In this document: in pieces, positions 1-12,101 of the stretch
Layout of the letters: every line of letters starts with the position of its first letter
How positions within the stretch are numbered: the first letter of the stretch is position 1
From: Cardiocondyla obscurior
Taxonomy: Eukaryota > Arthropoda > Insecta > Hymenoptera > Formicidae
Reading direction: 5' to 3'
Assembly: GCF_019399895.1 (NCBI RefSeq)
Contig: NC_091867.1
Location: 1,178,001 to 1,242,000, forward strand
DNA: 64,000 bases
The notes under the pieces: model-generated
Database searches by the model: none
What the model was told of the DNA's origin: nothing
Seen by the model: only the letters and a program-made list of their open reading frames with translations
Made by a program: the position numbers and the translations under genes

Positions 1-329
1 ATTAATGTAGACATGCTGACAATTGTTAATGTTTAAACAAAAAAAAAATTACGCGTATGTATTTAATTATAGGAATATTGAATCGCACGGCAGTCGATAT
101 CGACAGTATTTTAAATTTGAATTGTTGTACGAAGTAATAGATCTGTGCATCGTCAGATGGCATTATCTGTGACATTTTTTTTTTAAGTGTCGCTGCAATC
201 AAACGTTTTCATCCACCATTGTTATTCCTGTAAGTGTTGCTTGCTACCGGTTCGTATTGTCGTCGAAGTGGAGTTGTACCCTAATTTTTAACGTCAAGAT
301 ATAATTTCTGTCACAAGGAGGGGAAAAAA

Positions 330-1158
330 ATGAGTAAACATCATTCGCACGAGATAAGTGATCATCCGGAGGTCCAGTGGGCACTAGATCTGCTCAAGCC
401 AGACCCAAACTATCAGCCTAGTGTATTCACAAAATATGCCGCAGAAGTGGTATGTGTGGGAATGGGCCTCTTGATTCCGACGGCGATGAACATGTACACT
501 CAGAGGCCGTTACGCGCCGGTGAGTACCAGTTTAGAATTTTTCTCAACTTTCGAGATCGTAAATGCAAAATTTATTTCTCAAAGTAAAAACTAACCTCAC
601 GACACGATTATATAATACGTGTAATCGATTTTGCGAACACTGCACGTTACATACATTCTTCTTGCATTTTAACAGTAAGAATATCTCTTGCTTTGATACC
701 ACCAATTTATTACTAATTTTTCTTGATGACGGGTTTAAGATTGAATTGTAAACTTGGAGCAAGTTTGAGGTGTATTTAGCACAACTCAATTCAAGGTTGT
801 TCTTTTTTTAGGAATCCAAAAGCATATTGCGTTCGTTATAGGAGGATATGCTGTATCACAAATTATAAAAAAGTTTGTTGATGATTTCCAAGCTGAACGT
901 GATACTAAACTAAGAGATTATATTATAAGACATCCAGAATTGTTTCCTGAACCAGGTAATGTATTTTTTTACTCTTTGAAAAAGACAATTAAAAATTATA
1001 TGAAAGATTTTATTTACAGTAATAATGTTTATGTATTTTGTAATTAAGAGAAATATCTGCTTTTTTTCTTAAAATTTTGCATAATTTTTTATTGTTTTTC
1101 TTTTTCAGAACGTGTAAAATTTAGTGAAGTACTAGAAGACTGGATACCGACACGTTAA
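330..1158 (+). CDS. NDUFC2: NADH dehydrogenase [ubiquinone] 1 subunit C2 (complex I B14.5b)
   Basis: Accessory subunit of mitochondrial complex I, in the inner-membrane arm. Three exons join in frame: 330-519, 812-955 and 1109-1158, giving 127 residues against about 119 in vertebrates. The N-terminus has the family pattern of a short acidic/histidine segment, then residues LLKPDPNYQPS, then a first hydrophobic helix (VVCVGMGLLIPTAMN). The second exon carries the second helix (HIAFVIGGYAVSQIIKKF) and the conserved IRHPELFP. The last exon ends in LEDWIPTR. The start ATG at 330 follows a purine-rich leader (aggaggggaaaaaa). Splice sites are gtgagt/ag and gtaatg/ag. It converges with the chitin deacetylase-like gene 0.6 kb downstream. 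Assignment rests on family pattern recognition. Confidence 0.88.
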
Positions 1159-1239
1159 CTAATTGTTAAAAATTATTAGAGGTGATTGCATCATTTGGAT
1201 TGTGTATCCTACAGACAGACAGTGTGGGTTTGACGCCTG

Positions 1240-1245
1240 AATAAA
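1240..1245 (+). terminator. Poly(A) signal AATAAA of NDUFC2
   Basis: A canonical AATAAA lies 82 bases after the NDUFC2 stop codon. It is the first such hexamer downstream, so it probably sets the transcript 3' end. This is inferred from position only. Confidence 0.5.
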
Positions 1246-1739
1246 TGTAGACATAGTGTATATATGTTTTAAAAATATATATGTAAAATATATAGTGTTT
1301 TAGTTAAAACAAAAACAAGACACCATTCAAAGTAAGATTAATAAGAGAAAGTTGTATATAAAAGTAATTATTTCGATTTATTCTTCAAATTTCTAAAAAT
1401 AAAAGAAAGATTTTTATTAGATCTTATTAATTTATGTAGCATCAAAATGTTTTATTTTCTCTTTCAGATTGAGAAGTACATACTTAACATTAATAGACAC
1501 AAATCACTGTCGAGTATACGGAGATAGATGTATATGTTTACGCATACTGACTCATACATTTGAGATACAAGTAAAAATTTTATGAGGTTTCTCCAATTAG
1601 AAAGTAAGATGACGTGGGTGCAAGTCGATAAAGGATTTAAGTCGCGCGGACGCACATACACGCAAGACATCTATTTCGATAACAACAAAATGCGAAATCG
1701 CTTGTGCTAAATTAAATCTAATTCACTCAAGTGACGTTC
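1246..1739. other. Convergent intergenic spacer
   Basis: AT-rich DNA between the 3' ends of NDUFC2 (+) and the chitin deacetylase-like gene (-). I see no coding signal beyond short chance frames. Confidence 0.6.
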
Positions 1740-4700
1740 TTATTTCTTTTCAGGATTGTAATTGTCGTTGTACAGTCCTGTACCCTTCGAGTCTCCTAAC
1801 CAGGGATATTTGTTCGGGCATTCTCTACATGTTTCCATATACCTGTTAACAAATAATAATGTAAACAGTTGCATAAATTCTGATTACCGAGACAATTAGA
1901 TATTTTTTAATAATTTTATAACTTGCTCGCTGATAATTAAATCAATTTATACCTAGTCGTTGTGAAATTCGATTCAGGAGGCTTGAAGTCTAAGGCGCAT
2001 TTATGCGGATTGTTACATGGTGGTCCAGGCAAATGTTCTTTTTTTTTACATGACCATCCTTCAAAATTGTGTAACGCTTTAATTGGTTTTGGATCGGTCA
2101 TCCATGTTAACGCTTGTGTGGCGGTTACAAAGTAAACATCAGGTCTGTAAAAATTAATATTTGTTTCAAATTGTCGCGATTTATTATAAATAAATTTTTT
2201 ATATGTGTTAACTCACAGCGTTACCACCCAGTCAAGAAATTTCGAGAGACCGCGTTCTAGTTCCTTGATTTGGAACCAATTGGTATGGAAAGGCATCATG
2301 TATGGCGCTCTGTTCTGTTCGTAATATCTATTGAAGTCCTCTTGCAACCAATCGAACACTTCTTCGGGATCATGATTGTGAAGAACACATTGATCCAAGT
2401 AAGGACAATGTCCCCCTTCGTAACTTTCTACATAATGTGCATTTAAAGGTAACTCCCAGATGCCTACGATAAGATAAACAATTTAAACATTTTTTTAACT
2501 TTGTATTAAATATATTATTTATTGTATTTTTATTTTATATTGATCAAGATCTTTGTGACGATTACATTACCTTGGAACGATTTGGTAGGACAAGTACCCG
2601 CTTTGCATTCGTGGGGGATCTTATAATCGAGAGTGTACGGCCAGATCGGCACCTTCAGCGGCGAGATTCCTATGCTGCTATCGTAAATATATCCAAAATC
2701 CTCAAGCACCTTGTATTGAGTATTACGACCGGGTTTCAGGTAAGGAGCACGCATACCGACTACCTCGCTAGTTGAGATATTGCTGAAGTGTTTTAATATC
2801 TCACGCATCCCGATCATCTCACCGACCCATTCTTCGTAACCTTTATCCTCCAGGCCCTTTTGGAGTCTAAAAACATTAATTTTTATCAACGAAAACGATT
2901 CCGACGGTTTATTCCAAATATTCACGTTACTCACGAAATCGTCTCAGTCGCAATTTCGTGGCCGTCGTGCGCAAGACTCTGGACCATATTATAATTGCAG
3001 TATTCGTGAGAAATGAAGAATGTACCTCTCAGTGGACAGTTATTAGGATTTACACGGTCTTGGGTAAATATCTTTTGATAGTGATCAAAATTATTGTGAT
3101 TTATTGCACCATCGAATGTCATTATTATCATTTGTGGCGTCTGGAAAAATTCGATTCTACGTTATATTTATTTTTAAATACGTCGTTGTACCTATTATCT
3201 TGAAAATTATATTGTTTTTTTTTTTTTTTTTTTTTTTTTTCGAAAATTAGGAAAATGTTTTACCTCCTCTGGGTGTAGACCACCGGGAATGATCGTGCCG
3301 TCTCTGGAGCAGAAGCAATACGGAAGCTGACAACTTGCCGTGTCGCAACGATCGGCCAGATCCGTTGGTGGTTCAGTGATTGGCGCCGGTGCTAGAAATT
3401 AAAAAATATCACTCAAAGGTGTGAAAGTTTGCACATTTACGAAGTCATCGAAAATTATCCTTTGGCAAATAAGCAAAGACGAAAAAAGACCTGCAATTTT
3501 TATTTTAAATCTTTTTTTTTTATTTTATAAAATAATATATGTAAAGTAAGCTTGCTTACTGGTTTCGATGGGTCCGCATCGTGCCTCGTTTTTGAAGGTA
3601 CAGAATTTGCTAATGTCATCGAAGTGCAAGCCCGATGGACATCGGTTCAAGTACGGATATCCATCAACACACTTTCGGAAAACAAAACGTACAATCATGA
3701 GCCGGGTAGTTATAACAAAGGTATATAAATGAGTAAAACTGAAGTATTAAATGTATATAATTATTACCTGATAAAACCTTCTGCAGGTTGCTGGATCGGC
3801 GTAGTTACCATTACCCTGGCCTTCCGGACACCTAAACTCCTCATCTTTCTTGTCTTCGTCCTTCTTATTTTTTTGGCAATGTACTGAGGAAATAAAAGAA
3901 GGCACGATAAAAAGGGTAATGTGGTTCTCCTTTTATGCAAATATATACATATATTCACGAACACGTTTTATTTACGCATTATAATCTTACATGAAAACAA
4001 GTTTTTAAATTTTTTTAATTAATGTTTGTAAAAATTGATATTTTTTTTTCAAACAATTACAAGATTTTTAATATTGTTTGTTCTTAGCAGAAGATTACGA
4101 TCATGTACTCTCATACAGATGATTGAATGTTCGAAAGCCGCCAAACTCGCTAAAATGTCAAGGTTGGGGATTGCTTGGTCGAGACACGTTTACGTTCGAG
4201 TGTATTTACGCTCTTGTATTCCAAATGAGGCCGGCTGGCTATCAAGTGCCTACGTTCTACTTTTACTGCGTTCTTTCTGTCAAGCGTTGTTACGTTTCCA
4301 GCCGCGTGCAATTACACCCGGCAGCGGTGACAAAACGGCAACTTTAATGAATGGACAGGTAGCGTTGTACAGCAAAATTTAATTTCGCGTGCAACTTGCG
4401 TAGAACTTGGAAATTAAACATCTTTTCGTTAAAATTGCCCGATCTTTTTTATTTCTGAACTATTTCGTGTCTAATATTTGTCATTATGTCAACAGAATAT
4501 GGACAAGAATGATATTTCGGCGTCCACACAGGAGAGCCTCGAAGGCGCGTAGAAAATATGGGCGGGAGAAATTCCAAGAGAGAAGTTTGAGAAAGCGAGA
4601 AACGTGATTGTGGGCATTCCAATATGTTTGGGCACGTGAGTGCGCACGAACGAGTCACTTATGCGCCTCCCAGTGAAACGTAAAATGCGCTAAAAGCGTC

Positions 4701-7191
4701 TAAAAAGACAAGGCGGAATATTGCATTAACACACTACAACGAACTTTCAGCCGTTAGTCTATGTTAACGTGTTTCAGAATTGGTTCTGCACGTTTATTTA
4801 TCGCGTCTTTAAACGCGGAAGCTTGGAAGTACGTCAAATAGAAATCTCTGCGAGGCGTTAAACTGATAATCACAGAATGTCGAGCCTGCCATTGATACGC
4901 GCGAAATGTCAGCGCGTTAATAATATTCTTAGCGATTAATGAATCTGAATTCCGCGATTCAAGACGCAATGGATAAACGCAGAAGTTTACAAACTCGTTA
5001 AACTCGTCCTATGCCGCGATGCACCGTTATTTAGCTGTTCAGTCGAGCGTGAATGCAATCAATTTACACGGAACGCGTGAAGAATTTCTAAGTGCCGGAA
5101 GACAGCTCCTCAGCTATTTCAGACGCAGTCGCAATCTGCATGCGCAAGAGTTGCACAAGTTTTCATGAAACTCATAACGCATGGCAATAAATAATGGATA
5201 TGCATGAGTTAACGTTATGTCTTCCATAACGAAGCTTTCTGGTGCAGTCAAGGTTCCTCAAATATCTCGCGTGCGAACGTTTCTTTTAGCAATTAATACT
5301 TGAGCTGGCATTTAGTCGTCGAACTTAACATTGAAATTTGGACTTGTCAGAATTGTGGGCGCGAGTATAACGAGAGAGAAATTGCGAGATCGACGTCGGA
5401 GATCTGGAGGTATTAAAAATGGTGCGCAGCGCTCGTAAGAGAGAAAGTAGCACCTACGAAGATTCTTCCTGATGACCTTATAATCATTACGTGTAACATT
5501 TTTTTCCGTAGTGTCTCTTTTTTTTGCTCGTAATATTGTAATTAAACTAAAATGCGATTACGTTATTTTATGAATTAGGCATGTTCAATTATTCATCTTG
5601 CAGGTCACCCGCATCTGTGCTAATTGCCGGCTTGATTAAGCGACGCGGCTGGATAATCACATTCTTCAAACGATTTGTAATATGAACCGCAAACAAGGTA
5701 ATAACGTTTCTCAAGTGGTGGAACAAGAGATCGCTCGGAAATTACATGTGGAAACATCTGATACATATAACTTGATCGCTCGGGCGATTAAAACCGGAAT
5801 TAACGGCTTCACTTTCGCTGGACTTCCTGATACAGCGGACGTCTGCATTCTAAACAGGCTGCATGAAAGAAGTAAGATCTCGTTTTATAAACTGTAGATT
5901 TCTACAATTGCAACATCAGAGATTATCTGTACTTTCGTAAACGTTTCTTTTGATAAAGGATGTGATGCAAATGATCTTTTTTTCAGGTGTAATTGACGAA
6001 CTAAGACGGGACCTGTTGTGGCTCGTCGCGACAGAAGTGCTCGCGGATGTCAAAGAAGCCCGTTTAGCAGCAAAGTGGAAAGTGAAGGTATACTACTGCA
6101 CGTTGGCAATGACGTTGCGCTCACAGCACGTTCCTTCATTCTTTCTCAGGTGCAACATTTCCTTCCATCGTCCGGACGCACGCACACGTGCGGTAACACG
6201 TGTGTGCGCTCCCTCGTTCTCCACCAGGTACGCCATATGTGTGTGAAACAAATCTTATGTAAACCACCAAGTGAAACCGCCAACGTACCGAAATTTATTA
6301 GCGTCAGTATCGTCTTTCTGATTATGAAATATTTTGCATACTAAATTTATAAAAAAATTTTGTCAAAGCTTGGAGAATTTTTTAAATAATCAATGAAATT
6401 CAAAGATTAATTGGTTAGACAATAAACTCCGTTTTATTAACTAATTTTTTAATTACATAAAATGTTAGTTTTATCTAAGTGGAATACACGATCAAAGAGC
6501 AAGCTGTTTAGTATGCAATTACTTATTGGATCGTTACAGTTACATATTTTCTTGCTCGTAGGTAACGCTATCGATAAAAGTAACGGCCATGAAGAGAAGT
6601 ACAAAAAAAAAGATATAAAAAAGAAATATACAACCAGAGAATATTTTGCAAGAGAAGGATCGAGCTTGAGAAAAAAAAATTAATTAACATCAATGATGGT
6701 CTGCTGAAACTGGATTTGGAGAAATAACAAGCGGAGGTCGAACTGTCGAGTCAATGCTTGCTTTAAGAATTCAATATTAGGTGGTGGTCATGGAATTTTT
6801 GGAAAGTAACTCTTATCCATCTGAATGATCAGTTACCGTGGACACGGTACGATACGTTGAGCGTTTCAGGTGAGTGGCAAAAGAAACTTGGTAATTAAAA
6901 TCAATAAAAATCCATCATGAAATTTTGCAACTTCCAGGAAACGAAGTGGAAAGATTTCTGCGATTTTTTATAATAACGTGAAAAGATACAGCCGAGGGGA
7001 GAAGTCTCGTGTGACTCGGCAAAAATTATAAGCGATCTTTTAGCTCTCCCACACGTACACTTCGATTTTTTGGAATAAGAACGTTGACAGAGAGAAAGGT
7101 GGATTTCGACGTAGCGGAAAATAGCGAGGGCGCGCCTACCTGCAACGACGGTCAAGACAGCGCAGAGTAGCGCCGCTTCCTGGAGCCTCAT
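1740..7191 (-). CDS. Chitin deacetylase-like protein with peritrophin-A chitin-binding domain (Cda3/Cda4 type)
   Basis: Secreted cuticle or matrix protein of the insect chitin deacetylase family. Nine phase-consistent exons, read from high to low coordinates: 7140-7191, 3768-3883, 3560-3671, 3264-3391, 2935-3140, 2571-2866, 2217-2463, 1953-2144 and 1740-1842, giving 483 residues. Exon 1 is a signal peptide (MRLQEAALLCAVLTVVA). Residues about 30-90 form a cysteine-patterned peritrophin-A domain split over two exons. The spacer APAPITEPPTD and CDTASCQLPYCFCSRDGT lead into the NodB-like fold. No LDL-receptor class A domain is present, unlike the serpentine/vermiform group. The usual TFDD is TFDG here, and the usual H-x3-H after GHEIA is missing (GHEIATETISLQ). 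RAPYLKPG and MMPFHTNW remain. Deacetylase activity is therefore doubtful. Intron 1 is 3.3 kb and contains an antisense gene. Confidence 0.87.
3215..3240 (+). repeat. Poly(T) tract
   Basis: Twenty-six uninterrupted T bases in an intron of the chitin deacetylase-like gene. On the gene strand this is poly(A), at the 5' (donor) side of the intron. Confidence 0.8.
3884..5681. other. Intron 1 of the chitin deacetylase-like gene, distal part
   Basis: Intronic DNA. Open frames around 4035-4607 lack splice support and family pattern. Several purine/pyrimidine tracts occur but I identify no repeat family. Confidence 0.55.
5682..6087 (+). CDS. Small unrecognised gene nested antisense in the chitin deacetylase intron (3' end uncertain)
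   Basis: I do not recognise this protein. Two exons join in frame: 5682-5871 (donor gtaaga) and 5987-6087 (acceptor tttttttcag, donor gtatac), giving about 97 residues before the last donor. An in-frame TAA lies 43 bases upstream of the ATG. The sequence has helical, protein-like composition (QVVEQEIARKLHVETSDTY, then GVNGFTF-like and LPDTADVCILNRLHER, then an ELRRDLLWLVATEVLADVKE stretch) and no low complexity. A third exon may start after ttgctcgtag at 6561. It could give a short lysine-rich tail (TAMKRSTKKKI then stop), but I cannot settle that phase. The gene sits wholly inside intron 1 of the opposite-strand gene. Confidence 0.42.
6088..7139. other. Intron 1 of the chitin deacetylase-like gene, proximal part
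   Basis: Intronic DNA downstream of the nested gene. It may hold that gene's last exon near 6561-6680, where a lysine-rich frame follows an acceptor-like ttgctcgtag. Nothing else can be supported. Confidence 0.45.
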
Positions 7192-8075
7192 CGTTCTACG
7201 CGCGCGCGTATCCTCGATATATCCTGGCTGAGAGTCGCGTGTCCAAATTTCCTTTGCGTGTTTCGTTCAGCTTGTCTGATTACCGTGACCACGGCGACGT
7301 ATCATTAGCCAACCGACCGACCGAACTAGCGAACAACCGATCCACCGGGTTGATCTGCTGTCGCGACACTGCCGGGGGTACACCGCCGCCGTGACGGTAC
7401 TTCTCGGGAACTGGCACCGGCTCAGGAACCGTTCTCAGCTCATTGGCTGACCACTTTCTACCGGCGCGGCTTGCAGTCGGAGTAAACGGACGAGAAAAGT
7501 GGTCTCACATCGAACACAACACGTCGCAACATGAGATTCACAGGTTGTTCGGGGGCAAAGCTGCCCCCTAGGAGCCTTCATGTTTTCGCTTTCAAACAAG
7601 GACGGTTCGGCGCCGTTCCGCAATGAATCACACGAGTATTACACTAATCTAAACAATATTCTAGAATTAAAATTCTCAAATGGAATGTTAGATACTTTTA
7701 TGTACAATTTTTATACAAGCAAGATAATGCAGCTGTCAATTGCGATTCTTTTATTTAATACTGAAAAAAAAGACCCCGTCGGAATTTGATATGCATAACA
7801 ACAGCCGCATAACGCGTAATAATATTATTAAGTATAAATGCGCTAAATATACGCATTCTTAATTAGCTTCCAGCTATTATATAGACATTATAGAAATATA
7901 GTTCATTCTCGAGTTAAGCCGTACGGAAGCTCGTCGTTAATCTTGTAAGATTCAGAATTAGATATGACGTTCATTTTCTCTAGGATTTTAATGTCAGCGT
8001 CGTAGAGAACTCGCTTCTTAACGGGGCGGTTTAGGAACCGGTCAGAGGAGTCGTCTCGCGCGCGACGAAGATGAC
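7192..8075. other. Promoter/leader region of the chitin deacetylase-like gene and 3' flank of CCDC134
   Basis: The first about 400 bases upstream of the signal-peptide exon are locally GC- and CpG-rich (cgcgcgcg near 7200) and fit a promoter and 5' leader on the minus strand. The rest is AT-rich 3' flank of CCDC134. Confidence 0.45.
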
Positions 8076-9599
8076 TCATAACTCGATTTTAGCAATTTGC
8101 GGTCCCTTTTTACGCTTTTCTTTCTTTGCAGACTTCTTTTTCTTCACGGTATCCTCATGCTGGCCAGCATGAGCAGCGCTCCTGTACGGATTAAAATAGC
8201 CTGGATCACGCTCCGTAACGTTCAGCTCCTGCTCGACCAGGCGAAACATCGTGATGGTCGACTTGTTTAGCAAATGCCGCATCTGATTGGCAAAATTCAG
8301 AGACCAATGTATTGTGGAGTTCCATCCTGGTTGCGTCCTAAGTATTCTGTGACAGATGTCCGGTAAATGCAAAATAATATCTCCGAAAAGCGCTGAATTC
8401 TCCAGAATGCTGGACAACGCTGCAACAAATACAGTGAGTGATAGAGAGCGATTTATAAAGCGTTCTGATTTATTTTTTATCGTTCACTATTACCCGTTGA
8501 TATCAAATTAATTTTATATAATTTCAGATGCTTAACTCAGATACGTAACTTCAATAATTAGAGCAAAATGTTAGCAGTACGCCGACAGATTTTAAAATTC
8601 AATCAGAATGTTGCGGCAAGTCTGTATAAAGCTTGCATTCGCATTAAATTTATGTTCTACTAAGCATAATCCGATTGCTAACGAAAACTGAGCGCAGCCA
8701 GATATTTCGTAATCATTTTAATGCTGGCGAAATGGCAGACTGCACTTAGTCTTACCATCGATATACTTTCTTACATTTCTATCAACATTTCATTGTTAAA
8801 GTTTTTATAAAATGCGTTTTCGACAGAGTTAAATATTCGGATAAATAATCGTACCATCTTTGACATTGGTATCTTCTGGAAAAGAATTGTTACGCGGTGG
8901 AAAACCCGCCTTCTCGAGGACGTTTTTACTCGATTCGATGACCTCCATTATTTTCGCAGCCAGCACCGTAATCATTTTGTACAGGCGTTCGTAATTGTCC
9001 ATTTTTAAAAGAGTCTGCACAGCTTCTGTGTGATCCTTTCGCCGTTGGGCAAAAAGTTTCTTAACTGTTGCAAAAACAAGAAGTAATGAAGCAATAAAAG
9101 AGAATAATTAAATACCCAAGTAAGACATTAAGCTCATAATGACATAGCGTCTCATGAGCCTATTATTTATATATTAATTTAACGTCATAATAATTAAATT
9201 TCTTATATTACCAGGCAAAATAAATATTCAAAATATCTATTCATTTTAATAATTTTAATAAAATCGTAAAAGCGCGCAGATTTATATTAGCTTATTTTTT
9301 TTACGCGTTGTTTATTTTAAGCAGCATGCAAAAAATTACTTTGAAAAGGGAAAAAACATATATAAAAAACGGTACGTTAAATAACAAAAGCTAATACAAG
9401 GAAAAAAAGTAAATTTCGATGTGGAGAACCTACATAACTCTTCGTCAAGTTTCAATTTGGATTCTTCGTTCTTTCGCGCTTCACCCGCGATTGGCTCGCC
9501 GGTCTCTCGCTGTGCAGTCGCAAACGCTGTTAACATCGACGCAGCCACAGCAACGTAGAAGAGAACGTGTAGCAGTTGACTCGTTTGCGGTCGGTGCAT
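8076..9599 (-). CDS. CCDC134: Coiled-coil domain-containing protein 134
   Basis: Small secretory-pathway protein; the vertebrate protein is ER-localised or secreted and linked to signalling control. Three exons: 9434-9599, 8855-9064 and 8076-8419, with matching phases, giving 239 residues against 229 in human. The N-terminus is a signal peptide (MHRPQTSQLLHVLFYVAVAA...). Exon 2 carries the conserved LFAQRRKDHTEAVQTLL and LLKMDNYERLYKMI block. Exon 3 carries SILENSALFGDIILHLP and GWNSTIHWSL, both diagnostic. The C-terminus is lysine-rich and ends KKGPQIAKIEL, paralleling the human RKGPRIS...QSEL end. The ATG at 9599 was preferred over an upstream in-frame methionine (9674) because it starts directly at the signal peptide. 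Confidence 0.87.
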
Positions 9600-10253
9600 C
9601 GTGGAAAAATTCACCTGGCGAGTGGCGGCGATCGCCGGATGGTGTTCACCCCGCTCAGGTGATACCATCGGCAAGATATCACCGACGATACCAATTAATA
9701 TACCTCATTCGAACGTGACCACGCCGCAGTCCCGGCCACCGGCGATACTGATGCCACCTGCCGGGGCGAGGAATCTCCGTTGAGCCCGTCATTATCCTCC
9801 GGATCATCGAGAGTCATCGTCGACCCGGAACACCGATTTCCCGGACACGGCTGTATCGGGGATCGACCGGATAAATGCGGCAGCATCCACGTCGTTTCAC
9901 GCCGCTACCGATAACGCGTCGCAGATCAGCGGCGAGCTGAGGCGACGCTCGTGCGATTCTTCATCTTGATTGATATGCCCGGAGCACATTGCACGCGGAA
10001 TCGTTGACGTTAGACTTCCTCCTAGGTTTCCTCGCAGATTAAAACCCGTGGCAACCGAATATGGCGACGATGGACGGCGACACAAAGCTCGATGCAAGTA
10101 TCATTTACTGAGATTTGTCAAACGTGTCCCGACGAGTCCCGCTTGTACGAGCATTGCTACAGCGAACATATCGGAAGGACACGATTTCGTAGGTAATGTT
10201 CCACCTCCGAACGTACGTTTAATACTATTTTTTTTTTGCATTGTGCTCAACAG
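9600..10253. promoter_or_regulatory. Head-to-head promoter region of CCDC134 and YIPF6
   Basis: A 650-base divergent spacer with moderate CpG density. It must hold both promoters and the 5' leader of YIPF6, whose first coding exon begins right at an acceptor (caacag|ATG). The upstream ATGGCGACG run near 10061 does not join in phase, so it is treated as leader. Confidence 0.5.
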
Positions 10254-11477
10254 ATGTATGATGATGTCGTTTATGCAGTGGATCCTCAGAATGTTGAGGG
10301 TGAAATGACAGTAGGTGCAAAGCAAAGATCGACTTTGGGAGAGTTGGAATTCAACACGTTAGACGAGCCTATCAGAGATACAATTGTACGTGTAGTTTTC
10401 ATTATTAATTTTATTTCAGAACTGTAATTTATTTCGAGTAATAATATTCAACATTAAATTTGTTTTTCACCAAAACCTCTGAAACTTGTTTTTATGAGAA
10501 AATAGAAGCATTGCCATTTATTTTCTTGAAGCAAGATGTCTTTAAAAAATTACCAGATTATGCTGTAAAATTTTGTATAAATTTAATATTTTTATATTTG
10601 ATAGTTAAGGGATGTTCGGGCAGTAGGCAGGAAATTTTACCATGTTTTATATCCCAAAGAGAAGCAAAGTTTATTGAAAGAATGTGAGTAATAAATGTCA
10701 AAACTATTATTTAAAAAATACTAATTGTTATGTACATATATTTAATATTTCAGGGGATCTATGGGGACCATTAATATTGTGTACTTTTATGGCAATGTAA
10801 GATATTATATAGATATAAATATAATATAAAAATAATATATATATTACATTATAATTTATAATTGTTTAACTCAGGATATTACAAGGTTCCACTGATGCAG
10901 CAGATAACTCAAATGATGGAGGACCTGAATTTGCAGAAGTGTTTGTTATTGTATGGATTGGATCTATGATTGTTACATTAAACTCAAAATTACTAGGTGG
11001 AAATATGTAAGTAGATAAGTAATCTGCAAATTTTTATTTATAGTTATTGAAATAATTACGCTAAAATTAAATCTTTATTTACATAAAATACAAAAATATT
11101 CAAATTTACAGATCTTTCTTCCAAAGTGTTTGTGTCCTAGGATATTGCCTTTTACCGAATGCCATTGCATTAATTATATGCAGATTTATATTAATAATGG
11201 AACAAAGCACTCTTTTATTTGTAATTCGATTTATAATCAGCACAGTTGGATTTTTGTGGGCAACGTATGGTAAGTGTCGATTAATTTATAAATTTTATCT
11301 TTTTATATAAATTGCTACTTAAAAAAAAACTATTACTTTAAAGTTTTTATTAATATTTTAGCGTCTGTGGCGTTCTTGGGCGACAGTCAACCTGCAGGAA
11401 GAAAAGGATTAGCAGTATATCCAATTTTTCTATTTTATTCCGTTATATCGTGGCTAGTTATATCTCATACTACATAA
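10254..11477 (+). CDS. YIPF6: Yip1 domain family member 6
   Basis: Multi-pass Golgi membrane protein of the YIP1 family, which works with Rab GTPases in ER/Golgi traffic. Six exons: 10254-10385, 10605-10683, 10754-10796, 10875-11006, 11112-11269 and 11362-11477, giving 219 residues. The N-terminal PQNVEGEMTV parallels the human PVEGEITI. TLDEPIRDTILRDVRAVGRK and FYHVLYPKEKQ match the cytosolic helix. WDLWGPLILCT starts the first membrane segment. GPEFAEVFVIVWIG, TLNSKLLGGNISFFQS, VLGYCLLPNAIALI and FLGDSQPAGRKGLAVYPIF follow the family order closely, with about five hydrophobic segments. Exon 2 begins after gatag (10604); a later ag at 10609 would break the frame. It converges with BBS8. Confidence 0.9.
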
Positions 11478-12101
11478 AATACAGCACAATAATTAATCTA
11501 CTACAAGACTGTGCATTGCTCTTCAGCCTTCCGTGTAAATTTGAAAGACTCGAGAAAAAAATATGGAAGGTAATGCAATGTTTTTTTCATATGGTATTTT
11601 CCAAGTCCTATATTTGGACATATTCCAATATCGTGTTTTTGTGAATACATATATGGTAGATGAAAATATTTATTATCTTTTTAGAATTCTCACTCAATAT
11701 GTCAATTATAAAACTTGTAATTATATATAACCTCATTAAATGCACATTACGATCGAGATAACTTTATCGACGATATATACATACATACAAATATAATTTT
11801 TCTGTATAAATGAAAAAATTGATCAGATTAGTATATATTTATACACACATGACAAAAAAAACATAAAAGCGATAATTGCGTTATCAATTTTAAATTGCTG
11901 CATCTAGATATCTCGTGTACTTCCAATAAGTTTCAACGATTAGTTTTCTTCAAATAATTCCAGTTGTTATTGTAACATTAAATTTAAACAATGAAGAAAT
12001 TCTAGTATAATTTATTCTTTTTGTATATTATGTACATAGAATTACATTTAAACGATATGTTATAATAAAATAATTTAGTGTATAAGATTGTTATCGTTAT
12101 T
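11478..12101. other. Convergent 3' spacer between YIPF6 and BBS8
   Basis: AT-rich DNA with no coding signal. It carries the 3' UTRs of both genes. The short frame just after the YIPF6 stop is untranslated sequence. Confidence 0.6.

Noticed and set aside
4035..4607. 115- and 66-codon plus-strand frames in the chitin deacetylase intron
   Set aside because: No domain pattern and no matching splice partners; overlapping frames of similar length indicate chance.
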